In this document: positions 1 to 9,397 of the stretch, one piece after another | How the letters are laid out: every line of letters begins with the position of its first letter | Position numbering within the stretch: the stretch's first letter is position 1 | DNA from: Cohaesibacter intestini | Lineage (GTDB): Bacteria > Pseudomonadota > Alphaproteobacteria > Rhizobiales > Cohaesibacteraceae | Length of the DNA: 64,000 nt | Assembly (NCBI RefSeq): GCF_003324485.1 | Contig: NZ_QODK01000003.1 | Coordinates: 372,001 to 436,000, forward strand | Direction of reading: 5' to 3' | Program-made: the position numbers and the translations under genes | The notes under the pieces: generated by a model | Seen by the model: only the letters and a program-made list of their open reading frames with translations | Told to the model about the DNA's origin: nothing | The model's database searches: none

Positions 1-14
1 TAAGCTGCACGCCA

Positions 15-34
15 GTTGACGGTGCGTCGTCAAC
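15..34. promoter_or_regulatory. inverted repeat upstream of the DUF1499 gene
   Basis: A perfect 7-bp inverted repeat, GTTGACG and CGTCAAC separated by 6 bases, lies about 65 bases before the DUF1499 start. It could be an operator or the end of the previous transcription unit, which is outside the window. No regulator can be assigned. Confidence 0.25.
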
Positions 35-97
35 GGCCAGATGCAAGGCCTATGGCCTGAATGGGACTGGCGAAACGAAGGCGACGAGAGCGGATTG

Positions 98-985
98 ATG
101 TCGGGGAAATACAAGTTCAAGTCCTCCCGAATGGCGGTTTGGGCGCTGTGGTTGGCACGGTTGACCATACCTGTTGCGATCATCTCGTTCCTGCTGATGC
201 GGTTTGGCGGGATGCATCCTTCCATCGCAGTCTATTGCTTTGGAGCTGCCATCGCTCTGTCTTTTCTGTCAATTCTCGCCAGTTTGGTAGCCTTTCCTGC
301 CATCTGGTTTGAAGGCTATCGTGGTGGTCAACGGCTGTGGGGAACCTTCTTGCGCAGCCTCATCATCATCCTTCCTGCCCTGACTCTGGCCTATTTCTAC
401 TTTTCCCGTCCGGCCTTTTCCGACTTGTCGACCAATCCGGTTGAGCCACCAGAATTCAGCGCGGCCTGGACCTATCGCCATGATTCAGACAATTCCCTTG
501 ATGTTGGCAGTCTCGAAGTGCGCGAAAAACAGGCTTTGGCCTATCCGGACCTTGAAAGCCTTTACATCGATCATTCCAGCGAGCTGGTCTATCTGGTGGT
601 GGAAGACGAGTTGAAGAAGGCGAAATGGGACATCATCCGGCAAACCGACCAGCGCGACAGCATTGATGGGGCGCTGTTTGAGGCTCATACCCGTTCCCTT
701 GTCACCGGCTTGCACTATGTGATGGCAATCCGCCTAACTCCTGATAGCGAGTTTGCGACCATCGTCGATATGCGCTCCGCCTCGCTTTGGGGGCCGCACG
801 ATCTTGGCCTCAATGCTCGCCGCATTCAGGGCTTTTTTGCCTCTGTGCAGGAGCGGTTGGAACAAGGTGTGCAGCATTTCGAGTTGCAGCTGGAGGAAAT
901 CAAGCGACAGCGTCGGTTGGAGCAGGGGCCATTGCCTCGGCCAAAACCCAAACGTCGTCCTGATGCAACGGTGCGCACCGGCTGA
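98..985 (+). CDS. DUF1499 domain membrane protein
   Basis: This 295-residue protein has three predicted membrane segments (about residues 12-36, 43-71 and 84-101) followed by a soluble domain (about 120-265) that I recognise as DUF1499, through features such as the SLEVREKQALAYPDL stretch. DUF1499 proteins are common in proteobacteria and have no established biochemical role. The C-terminus is basic and proline/arginine rich. An ATG at 41 is in frame, but the ATG at 98 is preceded by a purine-rich stretch and starts just before the first membrane helix, so I chose it. It converges on the metallo-hydrolase gene, with about 50 bases between the stops. Function is unknown. Confidence 0.8.
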   Translation: MSGKYKFKSSRMAVWALWLARLTIPVAIISFLLMRFGGMHPSIAVYCFGAAIALSFLSILASLVAFPAIWFEGYRGGQRLWGTFLRSLIIILPALTLAYFYFSRPAFSDLSTNPVEPPEFSAAWTYRHDSDNSLDVGSLEVREKQALAYPDLESLYIDHSSELVYLVVEDELKKAKWDIIRQTDQRDSIDGALFEAHTRSLVTGLHYVMAIRLTPDSEFATIVDMRSASLWGPHDLGLNARRIQGFFASVQERLEQGVQHFELQLEEIKRQRRLEQGPLPRPKPKRRPDATVRTG

Positions 986-1035
986 TCACCGTCAACGGCG
1001 GTGGAGAGTGAGGCAGCAGTGGGAAGGACCAGTGG

Positions 1036-1950
1036 CTAACCGATCAGTTTGAATCGGGCCCTTAGCGAGGGGACCGCATCAAGGCAGCGCACGCGACCCC
1101 GTTCGACCAGATATTCTATTTGGGCAAACATGGACAGACTTGCCGCCCCATGCAGGGATGGATCCGTATCCTTGTAGACCGTCGCGACCATGGCAGGGAT
1201 CGTCTCATCTCCCGCATGCAGCCGATCGATCAGAGCCTGTTCACGAGCGAGCCTGTGCTCTTTCAGTCCCACCAGGAACGGAGCGGGATCGTGCAACACG
1301 CCCCCATGGCCGGGCCAGTAGACCGCATCATTCCGACCCATCAGTTTTTCCAGGCTATCCATGAACTCGGCCATCGACCCATCCGGTGGGGCAACGATGG
1401 AAGTTGACCATGCCATCACATGGTCAGCGGAAAACATCCCCGATCCATCGGTGAATGCAAAGGAGAGATGATTGGTCGTATGGCCCGGCGTATGAAGCAC
1501 TTCAAGGCTCCAGTCCTTGCCGTTGATGCGATCACCATCCCCGACCCGATGATCAATCTGTAGCTCCAGATCCGCCGAGGCATCAAGCGGGTTCATCTCC
1601 CCCAGATGCAGCGCACGGGCCGGCCGGTGCGGACCTTCCGCATAGATTGGTGCACCACAATGCCGTTGCAACAGAGCGGCTCCGGGCGAATGGTCCACAT
1701 GAGTATGGCTGATCAATATATGGCTGATGGTTTCCCCGTCGGTTGCCCGCAACAGAGCCTTGATATGGGCTTCATCTGCTGGACCGGGATCGAGAATGGC
1801 AACGTCTCCCTCGCCAATGATGTAGCTGTTGGTGCCCAGATAAGTGAAGGGACCGGGATTGTTGCAAGTCACCCGACGCACACCGGAAGACAGCTTTGTG
1901 GCCTGTCCATAGTCTGGGGTGAAATCTCTGTTGAAGTGCAAGGGTGCCAT
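1036..1950 (-). CDS. metallo-beta-lactamase fold hydrolase (LACTB2-like)
   Basis: The 304-residue product carries the di-zinc signature H82-x-H84-x-D86-H87, further ligands H157 (HTPGHTTNH) and D176 (FSADH), and H215 in YWPGHG, all in the order expected for the MBL fold. The C-terminal segment resembles the winged-helix tail of the LACTB2/glyoxalase-II-like group. Such enzymes hydrolyse thioesters, RNA or other esters, and the substrate cannot be read from the sequence. An upstream in-frame start at 2067 exists, but the ATG at 1950 begins where family similarity begins and follows a GAGACGG stretch. No operon partner is evident. Confidence 0.85.
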   Translation of the reverse strand: MAPLHFNRDFTPDYGQATKLSSGVRRVTCNNPGPFTYLGTNSYIIGEGDVAILDPGPADEAHIKALLRATDGETISHILISHTHVDHSPGAALLQRHCGAPIYAEGPHRPARALHLGEMNPLDASADLELQIDHRVGDGDRINGKDWSLEVLHTPGHTTNHLSFAFTDGSGMFSADHVMAWSTSIVAPPDGSMAEFMDSLEKLMGRNDAVYWPGHGGVLHDPAPFLVGLKEHRLAREQALIDRLHAGDETIPAMVATVYKDTDPSLHGAASLSMFAQIEYLVERGRVRCLDAVPSLRARFKLIG

Positions 1951-2422
1951 ACAGCCGTCTCGTTCTGTCAAAGGGACTGGGTGAAGATTCTCATCCGGTA
2001 TGCCCCAAACGGCGCATGCAGATCCATAGGATTCTCGACTAGCGGGTAAAAAGTCAGGTTTACACACCTGTAATGTACGTATCGGTACGAAATATGAAGG
2101 GTCGAAAAGGTTATATTCTTGGTAATAGGGTGATCTACTTATTGCAAGTATGGAAAATAGGTGTGCAAAACGATTTATTTTATCTAAGGTTGCTTACAAT
2201 AATTAAATTATTGAAAATAAACGATAAAAATTTTCAATTCAGGTCAAGCAGTTCCACCGGAAGACGTGATCTATGTGCGTTGCACCGTGGTAAATCCGCT
2301 TATGTTTAGAGTTTAAAACTCTTTTAACCGCCGTGGTTAAAGCTGGTGATAGAGCTATAGCTACACTCGAAGCAACCGGACCGGGACGCCCGTGGATGGG
2401 ATTGAAGTGGGGAAAATAAAGA
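1951..2422. other. AT-rich intergenic region with two palindromes
   Basis: This 470-base gap is clearly more AT-rich than its surroundings between about 2060 and 2340. It holds a perfect 15-bp palindrome AGAGTTT-A-AAACTCT at 2308-2322, immediately followed by a TTTAACC/GGTTAAA hairpin at 2323-2341. It should contain the promoters of the divergent hydrolase and PAS genes. I see no convincing gene in it; the short open frames are AT-rich and have no family resemblance. Confidence 0.5.
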
Positions 2423-2974
2423 ATGGCAGTTGAGACCTTTCTAAGCGGCAATGAACGGTATTTCGGTGATGATGACATCATTGTCAGCAAGACCGACCTC
2501 AAGGGTCGTCTGACCTATGCAAACAAGATTTTTTTGGACATTTCTGGCTATCAGGAAAAGGAAGTCCTTGGCCAGCCGCACAGCTTGATCAGGCATCCGG
2601 AGATGCCTCGCTGCATTTTCAAGCTGCTTTGGAATACGCTCGAGCAGGGCAAGGAAATTTTCGCCTATGTCAACAATCGTTCCAAGAATGGCGACAATTA
2701 CTGGGTCTATGCGCATGTGACGCCAAGTTGGGACAAATCGGGCAAGATTGTCGGTTATCATTCGAACCGCCGCGTACCGGATCGGGACATTCTCGATCAA
2801 CATATCATTCCACTTTACAAGGACCTTGTGGCCAAGGAAAAGTCGACCGCAAATCGCAAGGACGGGATGCATCTGGCCGAGACAATGTTGAATGATCTTC
2901 TGGTTGAGAAGCAGGTCGCCTATGACGAGTTCATTGCAACAGTAGGGCAAAGAAGGCGGCGCGGGTATCGCTGA
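2423..2974 (+). CDS. PAS domain protein (Aer-type sensor module)
   Basis: The 183-residue product is essentially one PAS domain (about residues 20-115) with the signature of the Aer redox/aerotaxis sensor N-terminus: SKTDLKGRLTYANKIFLDIS, then SLIRHPEMP, then a region with NGDNYWVYAHVTP. There is no membrane segment. It ends in a helical tail containing YDEFIATVG, a known ending for free-standing alphaproteobacterial Aer-like PAS proteins. The next gene is a chemoreceptor lacking any sensor domain, 60 bases downstream on the same strand. The likely job is to sense redox state or oxygen, probably through FAD, and to pass this to the receptor. The start follows a GGGGA stretch. Confidence 0.85.
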   Translation: MAVETFLSGNERYFGDDDIIVSKTDLKGRLTYANKIFLDISGYQEKEVLGQPHSLIRHPEMPRCIFKLLWNTLEQGKEIFAYVNNRSKNGDNYWVYAHVTPSWDKSGKIVGYHSNRRVPDRDILDQHIIPLYKDLVAKEKSTANRKDGMHLAETMLNDLLVEKQVAYDEFIATVGQRRRRGYR

Positions 2975-3033
2975 TGTTTGACGTGAAATTGGTATTGATA
3001 TCGGTGTGACCGAACCAGATTTGGAATGATCCC

Positions 3034-4194
3034 ATGGTTTTCTCGAACAAAAACTCTTCTATCAAACGGGCAACTGAAGTTTGCAAAGCGGTTGCCGACG
3101 GCGATTTCGAAGCCCGAATTCTAAACATTACCGATAAAGGTGAAACGGGTGAGTTGATGCATGCCATCAATTTGCTCATCGACCGAACAGACGCCTATAT
3201 CCGAGAATCCAAGGCTTGTCTGGACTATGTGTCCCGCAACCAGCATTTCCGGCTCATTGCGGAAAAAGGCATGGTTGGCAACTTCAAGCTGGCAGCGGAA
3301 AGCATCAATCGGGCAACCTACAAGATCAAGCAACGCCACGATGCCTTCTCCGAAATGGGGACGAAGTTCGAAACCAATCTCGATCAGATCACCACTGACA
3401 TGAAAGAGATGATCGCCGAGCTGAAAACCTCGTCCGGCAAGGTCTCCAACGCATCCCATGGCGCGCAGGAACAGGCGGTCATCGTCGCCGCTGGTGCAGA
3501 AGAGGCCTCTGCCAACATGCAGTCCGTTGCTGCCGCCGTCGAGGAGTTGAGCGCTTCAATCTCCGAGATCAACCGGCAGGTTGTCAAGAGTTCCAGCATT
3601 GCGAAAACGTCGGTCGACAAATCCCATGATATGAGTGGTGAGATTTCCGGCCTTGCCTCCGCGTCCCAGCAAATCGGTGAAGTGGTTTCTCTGATTTCCG
3701 ATATCGCGGCCCAGACCAACCTGCTCGCACTCAACGCCACCATTGAGGCTGCAAGGGCCGGAGATGCCGGCAAGGGCTTCGCCATTGTGGCGCAGGAAGT
3801 AAAGAATCTGTCGGCCCAGACGGCCAGCGCAACGGAAGAAATCTCCAATCAGATCGAGGGATTGCAAGGGGCAACGGGGCGCGCAGTGCGGGCAAATGAT
3901 GAAATTTCGGCGACCATCGAAAAGGTCAGTGAGATTTCCACGGCCATCGCCGCTGCTGTCGAGGAGCAGAGCGCTGCGACACAGGAAATCGCCACCAGCG
4001 TCGAAGAAGCTGCCTGTGGCACCAAGGACGTCACCCGCGGTATCAATGAAGTGAATGATGCGACCGCCGTCACCGAACGCACCGCCGGTGAAGTGCTGGG
4101 TGTTTCTGATCGTCTTGTGCAACAGGAAGACAATCTTGACATCTTGCGCAAGGAGCTGGTCGAGTTCCTCGTCGAGGTTCGTAAGGTCGGATGA
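3034..4194 (+). CDS. soluble methyl-accepting chemotaxis protein
   Basis: This 386-residue protein starts with a HAMP-like segment (about residues 10-60) and contains a methyl-accepting signalling domain (about 140-380). The conserved hairpin tip lies at residues 217-260 ([21 protein letters not shown], then [12 protein letters not shown]), which binds CheA/CheW. Coiled-coil heptads rich in Ala/Glu/Ser flank it. No transmembrane helix or periplasmic domain is present, so it should be cytoplasmic. The PAS gene just upstream very likely supplies the sensory input, making a two-gene split of an Aer-type receptor. The ATG at 3034 has only a weak GGA before it. No che genes are in the window. Confidence 0.88.
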   Translation: MVFSNKNSSIKRATEVCKAVADGDFEARILNITDKGETGELMHAINLLIDRTDAYIRESKACLDYVSRNQHFRLIAEKGMVGNFKLAAESINRATYKIKQRHDAFSEMGTKFETNLDQITTDMKEMIAELKTSSGKVSNASHGAQEQAVIVAAGAEEASANMQSVAAAVEELSASISEINRQVVKSSSIAKTSVDKSHDMSGEISGLASASQQIGEVVSLISDIAAQTNLLALNATIEAARAGDAGKGFAIVAQEVKNLSAQTASATEEISNQIEGLQGATGRAVRANDEISATIEKVSEISTAIAAAVEEQSAATQEIATSVEEAACGTKDVTRGINEVNDATAVTERTAGEVLGVSDRLVQQEDNLDILRKELVEFLVEVRKVG

Positions 4195-4340
4195 CCGATG
4201 AAGGAACCTCAATGCAAGAGAAAGAAAGGAAACTTCAAGGATCTGTCATCCCCCATGACAGTCTTGGAATGCGCCAAGGGTAAGAATAATCTTCCTTCGG
4301 CGTGGTCAGCCGGTCCCCCAAACATGCTGACCTAAAGAGA

Positions 4341-4372
4341 AAGCGGCGCTGTCAATCCGGCGCCGCTTTTTA
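4341..4372. terminator. bidirectional terminator between MCP and pgm
   Basis: The arms AAGCGGCGC (4341-4349) and GCGCCGCTT (4360-4368) form a strong stem followed by TTTT, with an A-rich run on the other side. It can end both the chemoreceptor gene and the convergent phosphoglucomutase gene. Confidence 0.85.
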
Positions 4373-4409
4373 CTTTTCACTGCTCATCTGTCAGAAAAGA
4401 GCAGGCCGA

Positions 4410-6044
4410 TCAGGTGATCACGTCAGGCTTTTTGCGCCCGATATGCTGTTCCAATTGCGTCAGCTCCAGCATGGATTTGACCACCGGATAAAGAGCCACT
4501 TGCGTGTCCAGATCCAACTCTCCGGTCGGTGGCACGTAGCGCTCCAGATAAACGCGCAGGGTCGCCCCTTGCGTACCGGTGCCCGAGAGGCGGAACACCA
4601 CACGTACCCCGCCCGAGAACCAGACCCGCAGGCCCTGACCGGCGCTGATGGAACCATCGACCGGGTCCTCATAGGAAAACTCGTCGGCCTTCTCGACAGT
4701 CTTGTCGGCAAAGACCTGGCCCGGCAGTTCGCTCAGTCGATCACGCAAGGACTGCATCAGATCTTCAGCGACCTTGCTGTCGATATCTTCATAATCATAC
4801 CGGGAATAATAATCGCGGCCATAATGCGCCCAGTGGGATTCGAGCACGGTCTTTACCGGTTCTCGGCGCTCGGCCAAAATATTCAGCCACAGCAGAACCG
4901 CCCATAGACCATCCTTTTCCCGCACATGGTCCGAGCCAGTGCCCGCACTTTCCTCGCCACAGATGGTCACTTTGCCATCATCGAGCAGGTTGCCGAAAAA
5001 CTTCCAACCGGTCGGGGTCTCGTAGCAGCCGATTTTCTTCTTGAGCGCCACACGATCACTGGCCGCGCTGGTCGGCATCGAGCGGGCGATTCCGGCGATG
5101 CCTTTGCAATAGGCCGGGGCCAGATGGGCATTGTCGGCCAATACGGCAAGGCTGTCCGAAGGGGTGACATAGATGCCGTGACCCAGAATCATGTTCCGGT
5201 CGCCATCCCCGTCGGAGGCAGCGCCTAGGCATGGTGCCTGATCGGACATCATCAAATCATAAAGAGGCTTGGCCCAGACCGGGTTCGGATCCGGGTGACC
5301 ACCGCCAAAATCTTCACTTGGCGACCCATTGACAACCGTGCCTTTCGGCGCGCCGAGCGTGTCTTCCAAAATGGATTTGGCATAAGGTCCCGTGACCGCA
5401 TGCATGGCATCAAACACCATGGAAAAGCCACCGGCAAACAGGTTGCGGATGGCAACAAAGTCAAACAGGGAGGCCATCAACTCCTTGTAGTCGGCGACCG
5501 GATCGACCACCGAGACTTCCATATCGCCCAACATGCTCGTGCCGACTGTGGCAAGATCAATCATCGGTGCGTTGGCCATTTTGTAGCTGGAGATCAGCAA
5601 TGTCTCTTTGAAAATCGCTTCGGTCACGGCTTCTGGTGCAGGTCCACCATTGGCGACGTTGTATTTCACCCCGAAGTCGGCCTTGATCCCACCGGGATTG
5701 TGGCTGGCTGACAGAATGAAGCCACCATTGGTCTGGTTTTTGCGAATGAGATGTGAGGCCGCTGGCGTCGACAGAATACCATTCTGGCCGACAATCACCT
5801 TCTTGGCACCATTGGCTGCCGCCATCTTGAGTATGGTCTGAATGGCCTTGCGGTTGAAGTAGCGCCCATCGCCGCCCACGACGAACGACTTGCCTTCTCC
5901 TCCCCCGATCGCGTTAAACACCGATTGGATGAAGTTTTCGAGGTAGCCCGGCTCCATGAATATGCGTGTCTTCTTGCGAAGACCGGACGTTCCAGGCTTT
6001 TGCCCTGCTATCGTTTCGCAGGGAATATTCTCCACGATCATCAT
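4410..6044 (-). CDS. pgm: phosphoglucomutase (alpha-D-glucose phosphate-specific)
   Basis: The 544-residue product interconverts glucose 1-phosphate and glucose 6-phosphate in the cytoplasm and so supplies UDP-glucose and glycogen synthesis. All four active-site elements are visible: the phosphoserine loop LSASHNPGG (S114), the metal loop D278-G-D280-G-D282-R, the sugar-binding loop CGEESAGTGSDH (about 362-372) and the phosphate-binding loop RLSGTGTQGA near the C-terminus. The length matches the usual 540-550 residues. The N-terminus shows the KPGTSGLRKK start typical of the family. It appears monocistronic, with a shared terminator on its 3' side. The start is the first of two adjacent ATGs. 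Confidence 0.95.
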   Translation of the reverse strand: MMIVENIPCETIAGQKPGTSGLRKKTRIFMEPGYLENFIQSVFNAIGGGEGKSFVVGGDGRYFNRKAIQTILKMAAANGAKKVIVGQNGILSTPAASHLIRKNQTNGGFILSASHNPGGIKADFGVKYNVANGGPAPEAVTEAIFKETLLISSYKMANAPMIDLATVGTSMLGDMEVSVVDPVADYKELMASLFDFVAIRNLFAGGFSMVFDAMHAVTGPYAKSILEDTLGAPKGTVVNGSPSEDFGGGHPDPNPVWAKPLYDLMMSDQAPCLGAASDGDGDRNMILGHGIYVTPSDSLAVLADNAHLAPAYCKGIAGIARSMPTSAASDRVALKKKIGCYETPTGWKFFGNLLDDGKVTICGEESAGTGSDHVREKDGLWAVLLWLNILAERREPVKTVLESHWAHYGRDYYSRYDYEDIDSKVAEDLMQSLRDRLSELPGQVFADKTVEKADEFSYEDPVDGSISAGQGLRVWFSGGVRVVFRLSGTGTQGATLRVYLERYVPPTGELDLDTQVALYPVVKSMLELTQLEQHIGRKKPDVIT

Positions 6045-6210
6045 GATCCCTCCAGCTCGAAGATGGGGCCGACAATTGGTCCTATTTCAACCTATGGGCA
6101 TATATGAGCAACAAATGGAAGAGGGGCGCTACATTTTCTGCTAAATAGACGCAATTTTGAGAATTTTATGTGATCAACCGGGGTAAAAGTTCGGAGTTTT
6201 CTATTGCAAA

Positions 6211-7110
6211 CTAGGCCTTTATACGAGCTTTACGGCTATTGAGAAATATGCCTGCCGCGATGCAGGCAATGCCCAACAAATGATAGCTTTCCAGCCGTTC
6301 TCCCAAAAAGACAAAAGCCAGAATCGCAACCCATCCGGGCATCAGATGGATGGCTGGCCCCGCCTTGGAAGGGCCAATCAGGCTCACCGCCTTATTGTAG
6401 CAGACATAGGCCAGGAGCGAGGCAATGAGTGTGATGTAACCGACTGTCAGGAATGCGGTCGTTGAAACGGGCATTGCCTTGTAGGTGAATGTCTCCCAGA
6501 GATAGGGGCCCAGCAATAGCATCGACCCGGCGCCGGTGATCACAGTCAGCATGACCAGGGGATCCAGATCGGCAGGGCGCTTCTTGACCGCGATGGAATA
6601 GAAAGCCCAGATGATCGCTGCACACAGCATGAAAATATCGCCGATGGCGAACTGTACCTCTCGCAGCGTCTGCAGGTCCCCGTCGGTGATGACAATCGCA
6701 ACACCGATGAAGGAGATCGCAATGCCGGCAATCTGAGCCAGCCCTAGACGGTCCTTTAGAAACAGCACCGACAGCAAGGCCATGAAGGCCGGGCAGGTCG
6801 CCAGAATTAGCGTCACATTGATGGCAGACGTGGTGTGAAGAGAGACATATTGCAATGGATTGAAGGTTCCGATGCCTGTCGCCGCCATCACCAGCAAAAG
6901 CTTCCACTCGCGCTTCAGGATCGGCAAAGAGGCCTTGAGACGCGGAGCGGTGAAGAAGAGAAGGATGAGGCAGCACAGGCTCCAGCGCCAGAATGTCATG
7001 CCCAATGGCGGCAGGTCACTGCGCACGGCGCGACCTATGACAATATTGCCACTCCAGCTCAGAGTGGCAATGGCAAGAAGACCATAGGCAAGAAGAGAAT
7101 TGTTTCGCAT
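6211..7110 (-). CDS. EamA/DMT family transporter
   Basis: The 299-residue product consists of about ten hydrophobic helices in two repeats, the layout of the drug/metabolite transporter superfamily (EamA type). Features supporting this are TLSWSGNIVIGRAV in the first helix and the second-half WAFYSIAVKK and GPSKAGPAIHLMPGW stretches. Members export amino acids, metabolites or drugs across the inner membrane; the substrate is not predictable here. It lies 75 bases downstream of the MATE exporter gene on the same strand, so the two may be co-transcribed. The region upstream of the start has no good ribosome binding site. Confidence 0.88.
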   Translation of the reverse strand: MRNNSLLAYGLLAIATLSWSGNIVIGRAVRSDLPPLGMTFWRWSLCCLILLFFTAPRLKASLPILKREWKLLLVMAATGIGTFNPLQYVSLHTTSAINVTLILATCPAFMALLSVLFLKDRLGLAQIAGIAISFIGVAIVITDGDLQTLREVQFAIGDIFMLCAAIIWAFYSIAVKKRPADLDPLVMLTVITGAGSMLLLGPYLWETFTYKAMPVSTTAFLTVGYITLIASLLAYVCYNKAVSLIGPSKAGPAIHLMPGWVAILAFVFLGERLESYHLLGIACIAAGIFLNSRKARIKA

Positions 7111-7185
7111 GGGAGGCTCGGAAGGTTATTTCTTATTCTGTCTCAGCCATGGCATAAAATTTCCCGCCGCGAAAGAGCGCCGCCT

Positions 7186-8556
7186 CTACTTCTTGCTGTT
7201 CGCGACCAAAAGATGACGCAAACGCAGTCCCATAATGATCAGACGCAGCAATTCCTCGCAGAGCAAGAAACCGAAGGCGACAAAAATCGGCAGCTCAAAC
7301 AACAGGATTGTCGCCAGCAACAGTGGCAGCCCAAAGCCCCATTGCAGGGCCAACTGCACCCAGAAGACCCATTTGGGCCGATCGGTTGATCGTAAAATCG
7401 CGGTGATTGTCACCGAAAGGGTTCGAATCAGCACCAGAAGCGCGGCTTCCGGTATCAGCAGCATGAAATTGATTCGCACGGCCCCTGATATATGCCAGGA
7501 CAAGCCACCGGTCAGAAGGGTTGCCGCGACAAACAACAAGGCAAGGCGTGGTGCCAATACCCGCAAGGCCGCGAGATTGGAGCGGATTGCAGCATGGAGC
7601 GCATCGCTGCCCTTGGGCAGATCTGCGCAGGTGATTGTTGCCGACAGGGCGATAGAGCGGCCCAACACGTTGGAGATCGACAACCATGGAGCCATCAACG
7701 CCATCGCGGCAAAATGCAGGTAGGAAAGCTGGGCGAACAGCAACTGGTAGGCCTGAGCACCGACGATCAAGGCCGCTACATTCATCGTCACAGGCACGAG
7801 AACCGAACGGGGAAGGGGCGGGGTTGAACGGGCTTCCTGCTCAATGTGTGTGTCGGTATGGACAGAAGTCGTGCGAAAATAGGGATCGCGAGAAAGCTGC
7901 GACAGCAGGAAAGCCAGCCGGGCGGATTGGCTGATCAAGGTGGCAATCGCCGCCCCCTTGATGCCCAACTCCGGCGCTCCGAGCCAGCCATAGATCAACA
8001 GCGCATTCAGCGTGACATTGAGCGGCACCTCGATCGCAAAGCCCCAAAGCTCGCGCGATGCCTGCCGTCGCACATCGAACGATAGTGACAACAAATAGGC
8101 ACAGAAGCTGATCGGCAGGCCATAGACCATCAGCTCCAGATACCGCTTGGCAGCAAACCCGACCCCGGACGTGCTGGCCAGATGATCAACCAGAAAATGG
8201 ATGTTGAATCGGAACAACAGCACCAGCCCCAGACTGATGCCGAGCCCCAGACCGAGCAACAGCCGCAGGCGTTGGGCAAAGAGCTGGGGGCTATCCTCAC
8301 CAAAAGCGCGTGTCAGCACAATCTGTGAGGCCGAACCAATCCCGAACAGCAGCGCCATGAACAGACCATAGAGGCTGCCAGCCAGACCAAGCCCCGCCAG
8401 TGTTTCATCACCAATCGGCCCGACCATGTTGGCGTCGATCAGAATGGCCGACGTGGCGAACAGGCCAGACAGCGACAAAAAGCCCGCCAGCCGCACAATG
8501 GACGGCGTGCCGCGGTCAAACAGATCCGGGTGATTGGGGGAAGCGGATACGGACAA
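7186..8556 (-). CDS. MATE family efflux transporter
   Basis: The 456-residue protein has about twelve membrane helices and the MATE repeat organisation: an N-terminal IVRLAGFLSLSGLFATSAILID segment in the first half and a matching PVTMNVAALIVGAQAY segment in the second. MATE proteins (DinF/NorM types) expel cationic drugs or metabolites using Na+ or H+ gradients; in a cell with a sodium-pumping NQR, sodium coupling is plausible but not shown. The start is a TTG at 8556 with a distant GGAG, so the N-terminus is uncertain. The EamA transporter gene follows on the same strand. Confidence 0.85.
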   Translation of the reverse strand: MSVSASPNHPDLFDRGTPSIVRLAGFLSLSGLFATSAILIDANMVGPIGDETLAGLGLAGSLYGLFMALLFGIGSASQIVLTRAFGEDSPQLFAQRLRLLLGLGLGISLGLVLLFRFNIHFLVDHLASTSGVGFAAKRYLELMVYGLPISFCAYLLSLSFDVRRQASRELWGFAIEVPLNVTLNALLIYGWLGAPELGIKGAAIATLISQSARLAFLLSQLSRDPYFRTTSVHTDTHIEQEARSTPPLPRSVLVPVTMNVAALIVGAQAYQLLFAQLSYLHFAAMALMAPWLSISNVLGRSIALSATITCADLPKGSDALHAAIRSNLAALRVLAPRLALLFVAATLLTGGLSWHISGAVRINFMLLIPEAALLVLIRTLSVTITAILRSTDRPKWVFWVQLALQWGFGLPLLLATILLFELPIFVAFGFLLCEELLRLIIMGLRLRHLLVANSKK

Positions 8557-8710
8557 AGTGGGCAGGGCTCCAAGGCGTTGGGCTTGACCAATGCATGCCT
8601 CGCGCGACCAGAGCCATGTGATCAGGCACGCATGCGCAAGACGGCTTGCATTGGCCGCACATTAGGATAAATTGGCGCCAAAACCAACGCCAAAAACCAA
8701 AGGTCTCACA

Positions 8711-8905
8711 GTGTCCAGCCTCGTGATTTCCAGTTCCTATCTCGGCATTGCCTTGCTCGTGATCTTCTGCCTTGCGGGCAAGGTCTTCCGCGACAATTGG
8801 AAACGCAAGGGCGACAACTGGAAACGCAATTGCTGGCTGTCCGGTCTGGTCGCAACCGCCTGCTTCCTTATCCTCGCTTTTGTGCCCTTCGTGCCTCAGG
8901 GGTGA
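8711..8905 (+). CDS. small two-helix membrane protein
   Basis: This is a 64-residue open frame with two hydrophobic helices, one near the N-terminus (SYLGIALLVIFCLAG) and one near the C-terminus (GLVATACFLILAFVPF). The loop between them holds a seven-codon tandem duplication, so DNWKR appears twice in a row. I chose the GTG at 8711, which follows AAAGG; an in-frame TTG at 8672 would add 13 residues. I do not recognise a family. It is divergent from the MATE gene and convergent with nqrM, and may be a genuine small protein or a chance reading frame. Confidence 0.45.
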   Translation: MSSLVISSSYLGIALLVIFCLAGKVFRDNWKRKGDNWKRNCWLSGLVATACFLILAFVPFVPQG

Positions 8906-8972
8906 TACACCAGATCAGATTGCTGAGTCAGTCTGGTTATCGTAGCAAACCCCGCCAGTGCATTGGCAGGCA

Positions 8973-9008
8973 ACAAAAAAGCCGCTCGGCAGTGGGCCAG
9001 CGGCTTGT
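8973..9008 (-). terminator. terminator of the nqrM transcript
   Basis: On the minus strand the arms AGCCGCT and AGCGGCT (8999-9005 and 8980-8986) form a stem followed by TTTTTTG. It lies just after the nqrM stop codon. Confidence 0.8.
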
Positions 9009-9031
9009 TATCTCTTCTTTCAAACAGTGCT

Positions 9032-9286
9032 TTAGGCGGCCGAACTTGCGGCTGCCAGTTTTTCAGCTGCCTCACGGGCGGCTTTCTTGCGTGGGCATTC
9101 AAGGCGCTCTTTGAGCGGGCTGTTTGGGTCCACAGGCATGGAGCAGACAACGCATTTGTCACTGTCAGAGATCGCATTCAAACCGCCACAAGACCCGGTG
9201 ATCGGCTTGCGCTTGAACATCACGCCAACGGACATGCCGATAAGAACGACAAGAAAGGCTCCGAATGCGACGAGAAAGGTTTCCAT
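9032..9286 (-). CDS. nqrM: (Na+)-NQR maturation protein NqrM
   Basis: The 84-residue product has one N-terminal membrane helix (about residues 3-24) and four cysteines at 33, 45, 48 and 64 in the pattern GSCGGL, KCVVCSM, LEC. This matches NqrM (formerly DUF539), which is needed to assemble the iron centre held between NqrD and NqrE; Cys33 is the key conserved residue of the family. The C-terminus is alanine/lysine rich. A longer frame from 9388 exists, but the ATG at 9286 starts exactly at the family N-terminus. It lies 111 bases downstream of apbE on the same strand and next to the nqr operon, which fixes its role. Confidence 0.93.
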   Translation of the reverse strand: METFLVAFGAFLVVLIGMSVGVMFKRKPITGSCGGLNAISDSDKCVVCSMPVDPNSPLKERLECPRKKAAREAAEKLAAASSAA

Positions 9287-9397
9287 GTCTGTAATCCTTG
9301 AGTTGGCCCTTGCGGGCAGTCTATTCTGCTTCCTGCAGTCCCCGACCTTATGGATCAAGATGGGGCGCTTCGTCTTGGCAAATGTCAAGTCAGGCGA

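Noticed and set aside
2960-3034. A frameshift splitting one PAS-MCP gene into two
   Set aside because: The PAS protein ends in a tail typical of free-standing relatives, the receptor has its own start, and the 60-base gap carries no similarity to either protein.
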